A stretch of 64,000 bases of DNA. It comes from Tolypothrix sp. PCC 7712 (GTDB lineage: Bacteria > Cyanobacteriota > Cyanobacteriia > Cyanobacteriales > Nostocaceae). The position numbers and the translations under genes were made by a program. Location of the stretch: contig NZ_CP063785.1 of NCBI RefSeq assembly GCF_025860405.1, positions 8,123,390 through 8,187,389 on the forward strand, in the 5' to 3' direction. The notes beneath the pieces were generated by a model, which was given only the letters and a program-made list of their open reading frames with translations, did no database searches and was not told where the DNA came from. Position 1 is the stretch's first letter. Each line of letters begins with the position of its first letter. Below are positions 33,613 through 44,082 of the stretch, in pieces.

Positions 33613-34728
33613 TCAAATCATATCATAAAATTTGAGATATTGATTTGCAGTGTTTAGTTTGCTAAAACGCTGATCGGGAACAATTTCCTTATAATCCTGA
33701 TTATATAAGGATTCAGTAATCGCATTAGCAAGATTTTGGGCTATATCTCCCTCTAGTTCAAAATAATTGCAATTCTCATTCCCAATTTCTCTAAATATAG
33801 GAATATTAGAGCAGACTACTTTACAAGCAAGAGATAATGCTTCAGCTAAAGGCAAACAAAAGCCTTCTGTTGAAGACGGTACAACCAAAAGCTGACAATT
33901 CTCATACAACCAACGTAGTTCCTCGTCTTTTATTGATGTCATCATTAGAATACGGTCTTGTAGAGAAAGTGCTTGGATTTGGTGATGTATATTTTCTGTT
34001 TCTGGCCCAGTACTACCTACAATAATTAACTGAGTTGCATCGTTTATCTGTTTATTATTTAATAATATATGATAAGATTTGATGAGAATATCTAAATTCT
34101 TATTTTTGCGATGCTGGGCAACAGCTAATAAAAAATGTGATTTAATATTAGTAGATTTGATAGCTTGAGGAGTAACATGACTAAAATCTACATAATTATA
34201 AATGACAGCAGTTTGTTTGCGCTTTTCTATTTTGGAAAAATATTCTTGTAATTTATCTAAAGTATATTGAGAAACACAAGATAATCCATCACTATTACTA
34301 ATACATTGCTTTAGAAACAGTTGGTTAAATATTACATTAGGGTAACCGAAATTTTCAGGATACTCATAAGGATATAAATCATGAATAGTAGCTACCACAG
34401 GACATGGGAACAGTTGACGAATAAACGGTAGCGGAAATGAAAGATGAATTAAATCTGCATGATGTTGTTTGGCAAGTTGTGGTAAACTCCATAAATACCA
34501 AATATTTCTTTGAATGGCGGTATTTTTAATATCTACAATTACCAATTTAATTTTTTCTGATTCTAGAGAAAAAGACTTTTCAAAATATGCTTTTTGCCAT
34601 GAACCGATAATCAAACTAACTTTGCTAACTTTGTCTGTGTCAGCCAAGCATTTTGCAAGATTTGCAGCATGTCTACAAACTCCAGTAGGTTTTGTTGGTC
34701 TGTGTAAAGCAGCAATTAAAAGATGCAT
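33613..34728 (-). CDS. Glycosyltransferase, GT4-type
   Basis: 371 residues, GT-B fold. The N-terminal acceptor domain begins MHLLIAALHRPTKPTGVCRH. The C-terminal GT4 domain includes FLLAVAQHRKNKNLDILI and the E-x7-E motif region STEGFCLPLAEALSLACKVV. It transfers a sugar from a nucleotide donor, retaining configuration; donor and acceptor are unknown. It lies 105 bases upstream of the Wzy/ligase gene. Confidence 0.85.
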   Translation of the reverse strand: MHLLIAALHRPTKPTGVCRHAANLAKCLADTDKVSKVSLIIGSWQKAYFEKSFSLESEKIKLVIVDIKNTAIQRNIWYLWSLPQLAKQHHADLIHLSFPLPFIRQLFPCPVVATIHDLYPYEYPENFGYPNVIFNQLFLKQCISNSDGLSCVSQYTLDKLQEYFSKIEKRKQTAVIYNYVDFSHVTPQAIKSTNIKSHFLLAVAQHRKNKNLDILIKSYHILLNNKQINDATQLIIVGSTGPETENIHHQIQALSLQDRILMMTSIKDEELRWLYENCQLLVVPSSTEGFCLPLAEALSLACKVVCSNIPIFREIGNENCNYFELEGDIAQNLANAITESLYNQDYKEIVPDQRFSKLNTANQYLKFYDMI

Positions 34729-35082
34729 GATTTGATTAAATAATTGACTAGTGATTTAGATAAAATGTTGTACTTGTTTTAATTACTGAAATAAATTTTT
34801 AGCAATTGTTCTATTTTTTATCAGCAAATGCACAGCTAGCCAACTAATAAAAAACTATGTAAAGAACATATAATTTGAGAGAGAACACAATACTACGGCA
34901 TAAATCGATTCCTGCAAATCTTGCTTTCTTATCCATCTTACTGTCCTCGAATATTTTCTAGTTAAATACTATGTCATTTATTAGCTATCAATACTTGAAC
35001 AGTCTTTTTATTTGGTTTTAAGCAAAAATTAGTTTTGCAAGGCGCACTAGTGTAATTATTTTTTATTTAACAATCTGCTAAT
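34729..35082. other. Intergenic gap within the polysaccharide locus, 354 bases
   Basis: AT-rich. Holds the acyltransferase-like remnant at 34844-34936 on the minus strand and otherwise no gene. It is the largest gap in the glycosyltransferase run and may mark where a gene was lost. Confidence 0.5.
34844..34936 (-). pseudogene. Possible remnant of an acyltransferase-3 family gene (N-terminus only)
   Basis: A 30-codon frame with ATG at 34936 and GAGG about 9 bases upstream. The first residues, KKARFAGIDLCRSI, resemble the start of membrane acyltransferases (family 3: R-x-x-x-x-D-x-x-R-x-x-A). After that the frame runs into unrelated AT-rich sequence and a stop. Such enzymes acetylate polysaccharides, so a decayed copy here would make sense. 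The match is short. Confidence 0.3.
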
Positions 35083-36330
35083 TTAATTAAGTACTTTTGG
35101 TTTTTGAAAAGATATGACTTCTTCATAGACTTGAGCCAGGCGTTGACCCATAACCTGCCAACTATAAGTATCTCGAACTAACTGCCTTCCCGCTTGTCCC
35201 ATACGGACGCGCAGTTCTGGATCTTTAGCTAAAGTAATCAAGGCTTTTGACATATCATCAACTGCTTGCTCTGGGTTAATTGCAGCAATTTTGAAGCCAG
35301 TCTCTGCTGTTACCTGCTGCGCTGGGCCTCCCAAATCTAAACAGACAACTGGGCGGCCTGTTGCCATAGCTTCAATACATACCCATCCACCAGAATCATG
35401 TAAACTAGGGTGAACTAATACATGACAATTTCCTAAATTTTCTAGAGTCTTCTCGCGAGGTAATCTACCCCAAAATTTCACTTTATGTGCAATACCTAAC
35501 TGGGTTGCCATGCTTTGCAATCGTTCCCATTCTGGGCCATCCCCAACAATCCAATATTCTGCTTCAGTTAGGTTGGCTTTTGCAAAAGCTTGTAACCCTA
35601 AGTGAAAACCTTTCCAATGCAAAAGTCTGCCCATACTAATAAATCTGACAGGTTGCTGCGTAGGGATAGGGTATTGGTTAAGTACAGAGATTTCTTCTGT
35701 AAGTAAACCTGATTCCGAAATAAGATCTACAGATTTCACGCCCATTTTATACAACTTTTTAGCTGTATCTTCAGTTGTGGCTCTAACTACAGCACTCTTT
35801 CTTGCAGTTATATGTACAAATGGATCGAGTTCCCCTAAAGAACGAGAGATAATACGTGCTGCTTCGTAAGCTTTAGCGCGAAAGTCAAAATCCCGCCAAA
35901 ATGCCTTGGGAGCAGTTTCCCCACCTCCAACAGGGCCCCAGATAAAGGGAATGGGCAATAATGACAAAAAGCTGGGATTGGAATATTTAACAAACGTTAC
36001 ATGATGTGCAACATCAAAACCAATTTGACGATGCAATCTCCGAGCTACAAAGTATGCTTGTATCTGCCAGAGATAATAATGGATTTGCATTGCCCCATTC
36101 GACCCTAAGCGCCACAGTCCACCCAATATAGGTAAGGTAAAATAGACGAAGTGCAAGTTAGGATTTGGATTAGAGGCCAGCTCTGCTTCAATAGCTTCTT
36201 TACTTTCATCAGGTCGCGTTAATACCCAAACTTCATTGTATTTGGCAGCTTCCCAAACCACATTCCAGCCGACACCACGCTCAGAGCCTTTTCCAGGTTC
36301 ACACGAATAAGCAGAAATTAATATTTTCAT
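35083..36330 (-). CDS. Glycosyltransferase, GT4-type
   Basis: 415 residues from ATG 36330 (MKILISAYSCEPGKGSERGV). A longer frame to 36360 adds a hydrophobic leader (MFTRLYLYLL) not expected in the family. The N-terminal S-x-x-C-x-P-G-K-G-S-E-x-G-x-G-W motif marks a GT4 subgroup found in exopolysaccharide loci. The C-terminal domain has FISMGRLLHWKGFHLGLQAF and HDSGGWVCIEAMATGRPVV, where the first Glu of the usual E-x7-E is Asp or Gly. Cytosolic or membrane-peripheral; donor unknown. Confidence 0.83.
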   Translation of the reverse strand: MKILISAYSCEPGKGSERGVGWNVVWEAAKYNEVWVLTRPDESKEAIEAELASNPNPNLHFVYFTLPILGGLWRLGSNGAMQIHYYLWQIQAYFVARRLHRQIGFDVAHHVTFVKYSNPSFLSLLPIPFIWGPVGGGETAPKAFWRDFDFRAKAYEAARIISRSLGELDPFVHITARKSAVVRATTEDTAKKLYKMGVKSVDLISESGLLTEEISVLNQYPIPTQQPVRFISMGRLLHWKGFHLGLQAFAKANLTEAEYWIVGDGPEWERLQSMATQLGIAHKVKFWGRLPREKTLENLGNCHVLVHPSLHDSGGWVCIEAMATGRPVVCLDLGGPAQQVTAETGFKIAAINPEQAVDDMSKALITLAKDPELRVRMGQAGRQLVRDTYSWQVMGQRLAQVYEEVISFQKPKVLN

Positions 36331-36413
36331 AAGCAGATAAAGATACAGTCTGGTAAACAATGTTATTTAGATATTTGCATCAAACAGATGCTAAATGGAA
36401 AAATTTTGATGCA

Positions 36414-37529
36414 TTAATTTTTATTAGCTAATAATTTTTCATAAACTTCAGCTAGTTTTTCTGCTGTTTTTTCCCACGTAAATAATTGAGCTCTTGACAG
36501 TCCTTTATCGACTAATTCTTGATAATATATTGTGTCATTATGCAATCGCACTACTGCTTCTGAGATTGCTTGTGGTTCTTGGGGATTAACTAGAATAGCT
36601 GCATCTCCTGCTACTTCCGGCATAGCTGAAGTGTTGGAAGTAATAACTGGAGTGCCACAAGCCATAGCTTCTAAAATTGTGATGCCGAATCCTTCATGCA
36701 GCGAAGGCGCTATCAGAATATCAGCAGCATTATATATTTCGATTAGCGTTTTCTTATCTGGTTTACCAAAGTAAGTAATATAATTTTCTAACTGATGTTC
36801 TTGAATATATTCTTTTTGCTCATCTGTAAAGTCAGCCCCCACTTTCCAAAATTTAAAAGATATTTCTTTTTGTTTTAAAATATTTAAAGATTCAAGTATA
36901 GTAAAAATATTTTTACGAGGGTGATTGGCTCCTACATTTAGGAGATAAGTTGTTTGATCATTACAACTATGATTTTGGTAAAAAGCATCAATCTCAGATG
37001 GAGATAACTGCCGAAATATAGGATCTACAGCATTGGGAGTTACAGTAATTTTGGCAGGTTCTATATTTAATAATTTAGTAGTATCTTTAGCAGTTACACA
37101 AGAAACAGAAAAGATGTGATCGGCATATTTCATGCCTTTGACAGCAAATAACCAGACATTTTTACTCACAAATGGCAATTGCACCGAACCTTGAAGATTG
37201 CCTGAGTAATAAAAGTTGATTAAATCATGGCAAGTAACAACAACAGTTTTAGTAGTTTTTTGTAACCAATAAACAATATGAGCTTCTGCAGGTTCAATAA
37301 TATGGAAAACATCTGCTGATTGTTGTCTTACCAAGCTGGGAAAGCGCCAAAAGCGCTCATAGTATTTGATAACTCTTAGTAAAAGAGAAGAACTTGTTCT
37401 ATCATAATTACGCGGTGCTAAATCCACAATTTCCCAGTCAGGTCTGACAGTTTTTAAACCTGAAATAATCCCATTGGCATAGATATCCATGCTGAACTCT
37501 TGCATAGTACGCACAATAATTACACGCAT
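36414..37529 (-). CDS. Glycosyltransferase, GT4-type
   Basis: 371 residues. The GT-B C-terminal domain has [20 protein letters not shown] and the E-x7-E block [19 protein letters not shown]. The N-terminal domain ([20 protein letters not shown]) includes [14 protein letters not shown]. Most like the mannosyltransferase-type members of GT4, but donor specificity is not readable. ATG at 37529; the next gene of the run is 42 bases upstream. Confidence 0.86.
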   Translation of the reverse strand: MRVIIVRTMQEFSMDIYANGIISGLKTVRPDWEIVDLAPRNYDRTSSSLLLRVIKYYERFWRFPSLVRQQSADVFHIIEPAEAHIVYWLQKTTKTVVVTCHDLINFYYSGNLQGSVQLPFVSKNVWLFAVKGMKYADHIFSVSCVTAKDTTKLLNIEPAKITVTPNAVDPIFRQLSPSEIDAFYQNHSCNDQTTYLLNVGANHPRKNIFTILESLNILKQKEISFKFWKVGADFTDEQKEYIQEHQLENYITYFGKPDKKTLIEIYNAADILIAPSLHEGFGITILEAMACGTPVITSNTSAMPEVAGDAAILVNPQEPQAISEAVVRLHNDTIYYQELVDKGLSRAQLFTWEKTAEKLAEVYEKLLANKN

Positions 37530-37571
37530 GATTAATTCCCCTTAGCATCACACTCCAACTTTCAACTAACC

Positions 37572-38741
37572 TCAACTTTTGTTCATAGCATAGGCATGAA
37601 TGCTAGTTTGTCGGATGAGAGGTTGCCAAAGGTTGATTAAACGTTCAGCGATTCTTTCATGGCTATAATGCTGATTAACTCTAGCCATACCATGTTGCTT
37701 TAACTCTTGCCGCCAATTCGGATTGCAAATCATTCGCTCTAAAATTGCTGCTAATCCTGCTGATTCACCCTCTGGAAATATCAGATCAGAACGACCAATA
37801 ACATTGGCGATTTCACCACTACTAGAGCCTACTACAGGAACACCCATTGCCATTGCTTCAATTAAAACGTGACCAAATTGCTCTTTCCATGTAGTAGCAG
37901 TTAAGGAAGGCAGGACTAAAACATCAAATTTACTAATTTCTTCGGGTGCTTGCTCATGACGGACTGAACCGCGCCAAACTACTAAATCAGCTATTTGCTG
38001 TTTTTGAGCTTCTTGTTTGAGCGCTTGTTCATGGGAACCGGAACCACAAATAATAATCCGGGTATTGAGTCCTTTTTCTTTCAGTAGTCGTGCAGCACCA
38101 AATATAGTATCAACACCCTTCTCAGGAACCAATCTGCCCAGAAATCCTATGTGGAATTCTTCATTTTTCTTTTCAGGCGATCGCGGACTAGATAATTGAG
38201 TATCCACTCCCATCTGTGGCATCACTTCCATCAGTCCGGTATAACCCCATTGCCGTAATAAATTAGCTCCATCTTGATTACCTGGAAGCATCAACTTGGC
38301 TGTATTCATGACAAATTGACGTACCCAGCGACGCGCAACAGGCAGTTTGCGATCCATATTTTCCCAGCCAAATACAACCATTGGCTTGCCTGTGATTCTG
38401 CTCCAAATTGCTAACTCAAAAGTACAAAGTGAGAATACTTCTTCTTCCACTTGCACTATGTCAGGTTGAAAATTCTGCAGAACTTGCCACAGATGCCAAG
38501 GTGTATAGACATGAGCACCTCCACGACCAGAAAACAGTACAGGTGCTGTATAAACTTTAATGTTGGGATAAGGCTTTTCAACTTCAAACTGGCGATTCCA
38601 CTCCAGCGCTTTCCAGTTGCTAGGAGCTAGTAAGCCAACTTCAAATTTACCGGTTTCTGCGATCGCATTCAGCTTACCTTGGTTTATACCAACTACATAA
38701 GCGTGACTAACAAAAAGTACACGCAGCTTAGAGTTCGTCAT
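37572..38741 (-). CDS. Glycosyltransferase, GT4-type
   Basis: 389 residues from ATG 38741 (MTNSKLRVLFVSHAYV); an in-frame TTG at 38750 is less likely. The C-terminal donor domain has FHIGFLGRLVPEKGVDTIFG, IICGSGSHEQAL and the E-x7-E block KEQFGHVLIEAMAMGVPVVG. The N-terminal domain has DIVQVEEEVFSLCTFELAIW. It is separated from the methyltransferase gene by 45 bases. Confidence 0.86.
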   Translation of the reverse strand: MTNSKLRVLFVSHAYVVGINQGKLNAIAETGKFEVGLLAPSNWKALEWNRQFEVEKPYPNIKVYTAPVLFSGRGGAHVYTPWHLWQVLQNFQPDIVQVEEEVFSLCTFELAIWSRITGKPMVVFGWENMDRKLPVARRWVRQFVMNTAKLMLPGNQDGANLLRQWGYTGLMEVMPQMGVDTQLSSPRSPEKKNEEFHIGFLGRLVPEKGVDTIFGAARLLKEKGLNTRIIICGSGSHEQALKQEAQKQQIADLVVWRGSVRHEQAPEEISKFDVLVLPSLTATTWKEQFGHVLIEAMAMGVPVVGSSSGEIANVIGRSDLIFPEGESAGLAAILERMICNPNWRQELKQHGMARVNQHYSHERIAERLINLWQPLIRQTSIHAYAMNKS

Positions 38742-38786
38742 TGTGGGCAATTATCACTATAATTTGAACATAATTTTGCAAGGCTG

Positions 38787-39548
38787 CTAGGAGCGATATG
38801 CTCGAGCCAAGAGGTTTTTTGTTGGTATTCTAGGACGACCTGCTCCTTCAGCAATAAAAATGAGTTGATGTAGTAAACACAAGTAAGTTTCTTTGAACCG
38901 TCCCAAGATTGTAGATGCAGACCACTGTGGTTTGATCTCAACTTTATTAGCATCAAATCCACCTAGTAATAAAAGATGCAGAAGAGAGTGTTCTGTCACT
39001 CCGAATTCGTGAGTCAGGTCATTATATCTGCACAGACAACTAAATATACTGCCCATATTAGGTGTTTGAATCACAAGGCAGCCATTAGGTTTCAATTTTT
39101 CTCTAATTTGCTTGATAAATTTACTTGCTGATTGCTTTGGTAAATGTTCCAAAATATCTAAAGCAAAAATGAGATCATACTTTTCTGCATCTCTGAATTG
39201 GTTGAGTTGTTCTGCATTAAATTTCTGCACAAATGTTAATCCTAATTCATGGCAAATAGCTACATTTTGCTCGGAAATATCGAACCCCGAAAGATTCTTA
39301 TATCCTTTTTCTTTTAAGAAAGTTAATAAAGCTCCTTCGCCACAAGCCACGTCTAATATTTTGAGCGATCTATCTATTGGTAACCAATGCTTTAAAGAAC
39401 GTTGGAAGGATTTACAAATTTTCTCTTTGGCTTTATGATCTTTAACTGTTGGTCTACAAGAGATTTCATTATACCGCTCATAAATCTCTCCTGTGGTATT
39501 ACGTGTAGACGTTATTTTTAAAGACATAAAATTTGGACTCCAAACCAT
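38787..39548 (-). CDS. Class I SAM-dependent methyltransferase
   Basis: 253 residues. Motif I is ILDVACGEGALLTFLKEKG, then LSGFDISEQNVAICHELG with the acidic residue that binds SAM ribose, FALDILEHLPK (motif IV) and LKPNGCLVIQTPNM. The N-terminal region (IYERYNEISCRP) resembles methyltransferases of polysaccharide loci that act on a sugar or on lipid-linked intermediates. The start is ATG 39548; a second ATG at 39527 (MSLKITSTRN) is equally plausible. Confidence 0.8.
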   Translation of the reverse strand: MVWSPNFMSLKITSTRNTTGEIYERYNEISCRPTVKDHKAKEKICKSFQRSLKHWLPIDRSLKILDVACGEGALLTFLKEKGYKNLSGFDISEQNVAICHELGLTFVQKFNAEQLNQFRDAEKYDLIFALDILEHLPKQSASKFIKQIREKLKPNGCLVIQTPNMGSIFSCLCRYNDLTHEFGVTEHSLLHLLLLGGFDANKVEIKPQWSASTILGRFKETYLCLLHQLIFIAEGAGRPRIPTKNLLARAYRS

Positions 39549-39798
39549 AAATTCTGTTGAGAATTGGCAAGTTATTAGGAAATTCTAATAGCGATCCCAT
39601 TCAGCAAGCTGGACTAGCAATAGTCAAGTTAGGGATGAAATTAACATCAATTTCTGTTTGTTAATTGCTTGTGCAAATAAACCTATTAATAGCTCCTTCC
39701 CTACTCTCACAACCCCATCATTATTGCTGAAATGAGTACCTTGAACCACGCCTCTTTTTAACTTTTTAAGGTAATGGCAAATGAAGCTATGCACTTGG

Positions 39799-40896
39799 TT
39801 AAGTTAGAGCAAATTTTCTGTCAATTAGCTCTTTGACTAAGCGCTTCAGACGGCTCTGTCCATAGATCAGATCAAACCATTTTTGAAAAATATTATCTGG
39901 TAAATACTCACCCCAGCGAAATAGCCACTGTTGAGCTACAGACCAATTATTAAAATTGGGATGAGTCACAAGCTGCTGGTGTATTGTCCTGCGCTCTAAC
40001 TTAGATAAATGCTTAAAACGAGCTAGTAAATAAAGATCATGACAGACTGCAACACTAAAATGCAAATCTGTTAGGCTATCTGCAATGGCTGTACCATAAA
40101 TTTTTTGGAGAAACTGTTTTTGTTCTTGATGTACACGTGCTAAAGTCACTTGCTCTTTCTCTAGAAAATCTGCTGTCACAGTTGTTTGGCTAGTAGTATT
40201 TGAGCCATGTAAGCGAAATTTACTTAGTACATCTGGTGCTGAACCAATTACTGTGATAAATGGAGCAAAACGGAATATTAAACTATCTGCATTACGTACA
40301 AATGCTTCGTTCAGGGGAAAGATATAGTTGGCTACTTCGCGTCTGATACTTAAAGCAGATGCTGGAGGAATATTGTCAACGAATCCACCATTTTGTAAAG
40401 CAGAATGGCCCATCCAACCTGAAGCTAAACGCCTAAACATAGGAGTTGATTTTAATAAATTACCTTGGCCATCAATTTGAATTACATTATGAATGGCAAA
40501 GCCACATTTAGGGTTAAGTCTGAATACCTCTAAAATTTTCTGTAACTTATTATTCATCCAAATGTCATCGGCATCTAAAATGCAAATAATTTCACCCTTA
40601 GTGTGGCTATAAGCTGTATTTAATGCTGTGGCAACACCTCCATTTAGTTTGCGGATCAACTTGATTCGGGAATCTTTTTGAAGATAACTTTCGATAACTT
40701 CACAAGAGTTATCTTTGGAGCCATCATCACAAACTATGATTTCAAAATTGGTGTAAGTTTGTTGAAGAGCGCTGTCTAGAGTCTCGCCAATATATTTTGC
40801 ATAGTTGTAGTTGGGAACTAAAACTGATATTAAAGGTCTATCTGGCAGTTGAGGTAGTTCTATTGGTTGTAAATTTTGAGTTTGCAATTGTTGCAT
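39799..40896 (-). CDS. Glycosyltransferase, GT2-type
   Basis: 365 residues, GT-A fold. Nucleotide-sugar binding begins at LISVLVPNYNYAKYIGETLD, then VCDDGSKDNSCEVI and the metal-binding D-x-D-type site ILDADDIWMNNKLQ. The C-terminal 120 residues are helical (HLSKLERRTIHQQLVTHPN) and differ between paralogues. An inverting transferase acting at the cytosolic face; specificity unknown. Confidence 0.87.
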   Translation of the reverse strand: MQQLQTQNLQPIELPQLPDRPLISVLVPNYNYAKYIGETLDSALQQTYTNFEIIVCDDGSKDNSCEVIESYLQKDSRIKLIRKLNGGVATALNTAYSHTKGEIICILDADDIWMNNKLQKILEVFRLNPKCGFAIHNVIQIDGQGNLLKSTPMFRRLASGWMGHSALQNGGFVDNIPPASALSIRREVANYIFPLNEAFVRNADSLIFRFAPFITVIGSAPDVLSKFRLHGSNTTSQTTVTADFLEKEQVTLARVHQEQKQFLQKIYGTAIADSLTDLHFSVAVCHDLYLLARFKHLSKLERRTIHQQLVTHPNFNNWSVAQQWLFRWGEYLPDNIFQKWFDLIYGQSRLKRLVKELIDRKFALT

Positions 40897-40942
40897 TTGC
40901 TGAATCCTAAGATTTGAATTAACGCAATCTGTGTTTTAATTC

Positions 40943-42070
40943 CTAAATCGAATTTGCTATTTCTTTCTCAAATACACCCAGAGCCCGCACTACTGCTTGA
41001 TCCATATCATAGTACTTATAGTCTCCCAGCCTACCTGCAAATATTACTGTACCGTTGAGTTTTTCTACCTCTTTCAAATACAAATTCAAGCGATCGCGGT
41101 TTTCTTCATTGAGAATAGGATAATAAGGATCGTTTTTGCCAGGTACATAAGCTTGAGGATATTCCATTACCAAGGTAGTTTTAGGAGATGTTTGTCCCGA
41201 CAAATATTTTTGCTCGGTGATGCGTGTAATATCGTAGTCATTGGGGTAGTTGACTGTACCAACTTCTTGATACCATTCTTGATCTAGAGTCTCAAATTGA
41301 AAGCGCAAACTACGATAGGGCAGTTCGCCATACATATAATCGAAAAAGGTATCTATTGGCCCTGTACAAAGTATTCGGTTAAACTTTACATCATTGATAA
41401 TCTCGCGGTAATCTGTATTTAGGAGTACCTTAATGTTAGGATGAGCTAGAATTTTACGGAACATTTCGGTATAACCCAGCTTAGGCATAGCTTGGTAAGG
41501 GTCTTGAAAATAACGGTTATCCCGACTTATGTAAACTGGAACACGTCCTGTTACTCCCCTATCTAGTTCTTCTGGTTTTACACCCCACTGCTTCATGGTG
41601 TAATGGAGAAAGATATTTTGATAAATGTAATCAGCTAAAAAGCTTAAATCTCCACTAGCGCTTTCACGCAGTTTTAGGATAGGTATTTTTACTCCAAAAC
41701 CAAAGTGCTCTAGCAACAAATTTTCTAGCTTTTCTGCATATTTTGGAGGAAACAGGGCATAAAGAGAGTTCAAATTAAAGGGGATAGGAACCTTTTTACC
41801 CTCTACTACTCCCAGAACATGATGATAGTAATGTCTCCATTCTGTAAATTGTGAAAGATAATCCCAAACTTTTTTAGATTTGGTGTGAAAAATATGAGGG
41901 CCGTACTTATGAACTAAAATGCCATGCTCGTTGTAGTAATCGTAAGCATTACCGCCGATATGGTCTCTCTGTTCCACTATAAGTACCCTTTGTGCAAGTT
42001 GAGTAGCAATTCGTTCAGCTAGCACGCAGGCTGAGTACCCAGCACCTATAATCAGCCAATCAGTTTTCAT
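40943..42070 (-). CDS. glf: UDP-galactopyranose mutase
   Basis: 375 residues, the usual bacterial Glf length. It interconverts UDP-galactopyranose and UDP-galactofuranose using reduced FAD. It has the Rossmann FAD motif LIIGAGYSACVLAERIA, HIGGNAYDYYNEHG, and the family signature HKYGPHIFHTKSKKVWDYL. Conserved active-site arginines are expected in the SRDNRYFQDPYQAMPKLGYT region, and the C-terminal GRLGDYKYYDMDQAV is also typical. Its presence implies that the polymer contains Galf. It is the best functional clue to the product of this locus. Confidence 0.95.
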   Translation of the reverse strand: MKTDWLIIGAGYSACVLAERIATQLAQRVLIVEQRDHIGGNAYDYYNEHGILVHKYGPHIFHTKSKKVWDYLSQFTEWRHYYHHVLGVVEGKKVPIPFNLNSLYALFPPKYAEKLENLLLEHFGFGVKIPILKLRESASGDLSFLADYIYQNIFLHYTMKQWGVKPEELDRGVTGRVPVYISRDNRYFQDPYQAMPKLGYTEMFRKILAHPNIKVLLNTDYREIINDVKFNRILCTGPIDTFFDYMYGELPYRSLRFQFETLDQEWYQEVGTVNYPNDYDITRITEQKYLSGQTSPKTTLVMEYPQAYVPGKNDPYYPILNEENRDRLNLYLKEVEKLNGTVIFAGRLGDYKYYDMDQAVVRALGVFEKEIANSI

Positions 42071-42154
42071 AATAGAGTCTCCTTTATTAATAGCATGGCT
42101 GAGTTATGTTTTGGTCTATTCAATTTTTTGCGTATATTTAATTGATTCATAGTT

Positions 42155-43120
42155 TTAATGCTGAGTCTTTTGATTTGTAAAAATTTGAGTTAAAAGCGAT
42201 AGGCGACGAGAAAGATGGTAATTTAAAATTATTGGTATCCTGACGCATAATGCCCAAAAGAAAATTGGATTTTGCATGGCTACAATCCATGCATTTAAAA
42301 AATCCTTTTTTTTGATGTATGGTTTTACTTTATAAAATGCTCTAAGTAGCTTCATTTCTGATAAACGCCGATATAAAGAAGCTGCTATTTTTGGATCTTT
42401 TTTTGTAAATTCTTGCTGTAAAAGATATAAATTTGTATTGTAAGCTTGCTCATAAAATTGTGTCTGTTCAGTCATAAGTGAGCCAGTACGACTACGGTAA
42501 AAATAATAAGGTTCCGGCACAATTGTGAAGCAGGCTCCATTAACTAAGCATAATAAGAAGAGAAAAAGGTCTTCTCCATACTTCAATTCTTCATTAAATT
42601 CAAGAGCATGACAAATCAAAAATTCACGTTTTATTAAAGGCTTTGTGATGCCGAGGCTGAAATCAATAAAATATGTAGTATCTATGTTTATCGGAGTTTT
42701 AAAGTTTATTTTTTTTCCAGAAAAATATGTATTATGAGAGGAATCTGTATCATCTGCGATTAAATGCATATCATCTGCAATCAAGTCTGCATTTTTTTGA
42801 TAAGCTACTTGCAACAGCTTTTCTAATCTATTTGGTGCATACCAGTCATCTGAATCTAGTAGAGCAACCCATTCGCCTTTTGCCTCTTTTAGAGCACGGT
42901 TACGTGAGTAACTTGGCCCTTTATTACTTTCATTAACTAAGAGCTTAAGGCGCTGATCTGTAAAAGTTCTCACTACTTCTACTGTTTTGTCTGTGGAAGC
43001 ATCATCAACTACGATGACTTCAATCCTTGACTCAGTCTGCCCTAATGCAGATTCTATCGCTTGTTTGATATAGTTATCGGTATTATAAGCAGGAATAATA
43101 ATAGATACTCTAGGATTCAC
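42155..43120 (-). CDS. Glycosyltransferase, GT2-type
   Basis: 321 residues. GT-A motifs: VSIIIPAYNTDNYIKQAIES, VVDDASTDKTVEVV and LLDSDDWYAPNRLEKLL. Start is GTG at 43120 (codons Val-Asn-Pro-Arg-Val), with a GAGAGAAAG purine stretch just upstream; no ATG is well placed. The C-terminal half is variable, so donor and acceptor are unknown. Confidence 0.85.
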   Translation of the reverse strand: MNPRVSIIIPAYNTDNYIKQAIESALGQTESRIEVIVVDDASTDKTVEVVRTFTDQRLKLLVNESNKGPSYSRNRALKEAKGEWVALLDSDDWYAPNRLEKLLQVAYQKNADLIADDMHLIADDTDSSHNTYFSGKKINFKTPINIDTTYFIDFSLGITKPLIKREFLICHALEFNEELKYGEDLFLFLLCLVNGACFTIVPEPYYFYRSRTGSLMTEQTQFYEQAYNTNLYLLQQEFTKKDPKIAASLYRRLSEMKLLRAFYKVKPYIKKKDFLNAWIVAMQNPIFFWALCVRIPIILNYHLSRRLSLLTQIFTNQKTQH

Positions 43121-43241
43121 AAGCTTTCTCTCTTGACTTCTAAAATTGATTTAGCTATACAAAGAAGATGGGTTTCTAATTAATATTTGTAATAAGTGAG
43201 GAAATACCATCAAGAGATTGCTCCAAACTTAATACAAATAG

Positions 43242-44036
43242 TTATGTTTTTAAATAGCTTTTTATTCTACGTTCAATGCCTTTTTTCTTGGTCAAAAAAT
43301 TACCTTTGAACGCTAATTTTAATTGCTGAGATAAAGGAAGCCTTTGGCGATAAGTATTTAGAATTCGCTCTATACGCTCTAGCGTCTGACCACTTTGATT
43401 ACTATTGTAAGTTTTTGTGCCTTTGATTACTTGGAAATTTCCCCAAGTTTCATCTACATATTTAACTGTAGCAATTTGCACTACTTGTAAGAGGAAATGT
43501 AAATCCATAGCATCATGATCATCAACATCATATAAACCAATTATTTGATGTATTGAACTATGATAAAAATATGCAGATGGGTTTGCAGGAAAAGGGTTTA
43601 TATGCCATCCCAACAATAAATCATTAAACTGCATTTTCCGGGGTTTGTTAATTTGAAAAAGCTCACCCCTATCGTTCCATAAGTTACAGTTGCCGACGAG
43701 GAAGCTAGGATCGGGTAAGGTCTTAAAAATTTCTATGACTCTATTGAAAACATCCGATTCATAATAGTCATCTACATTCAGAAATCCGATAATCTCTCCC
43801 TCCGCTAGGGTAATACCTTTATTCATGGCATCCGACTGTCCCTTATCTTTTTCAGATATCCATCTAATATGTGGATATTGTTCTGCATAATTTTTAATAA
43901 TTTCTACAGTTCTATCTGTGGAGCCTCCATCGACAATAATATGTTCAACATCAGTACAGTTTTGATCAATAACATTTTTGATGCAGTCTTCAATGAAGCG
44001 ATCGCCGTTATAAACTGGGGTGATAATACTAATCAT
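43242..44036 (-). CDS. Glycosyltransferase, GT2-type (WfgS/colanic-type)
   Basis: 264 residues. Motifs: ISIITPVYNGDRFIEDCIKN, IIVDGGSTDRTVEIIKNY and FLNVDDYYESDVFN. The N-x-D-D site in place of D-x-D, together with DKGQSDAMNKGITLA, is typical of the WcaA/WfgS-like subgroup. Compact, with no transmembrane segment. ATG at 44036; 46 bases from the next gene of the run. Confidence 0.86.
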   Translation of the reverse strand: MISIITPVYNGDRFIEDCIKNVIDQNCTDVEHIIVDGGSTDRTVEIIKNYAEQYPHIRWISEKDKGQSDAMNKGITLAEGEIIGFLNVDDYYESDVFNRVIEIFKTLPDPSFLVGNCNLWNDRGELFQINKPRKMQFNDLLLGWHINPFPANPSAYFYHSSIHQIIGLYDVDDHDAMDLHFLLQVVQIATVKYVDETWGNFQVIKGTKTYNSNQSGQTLERIERILNTYRQRLPLSQQLKLAFKGNFLTKKKGIERRIKSYLKT

Positions 44037-44082
44037 GCTTTACCTCTAAGGATTAAAAACAATATTTGCCAAGAGCGAGATA

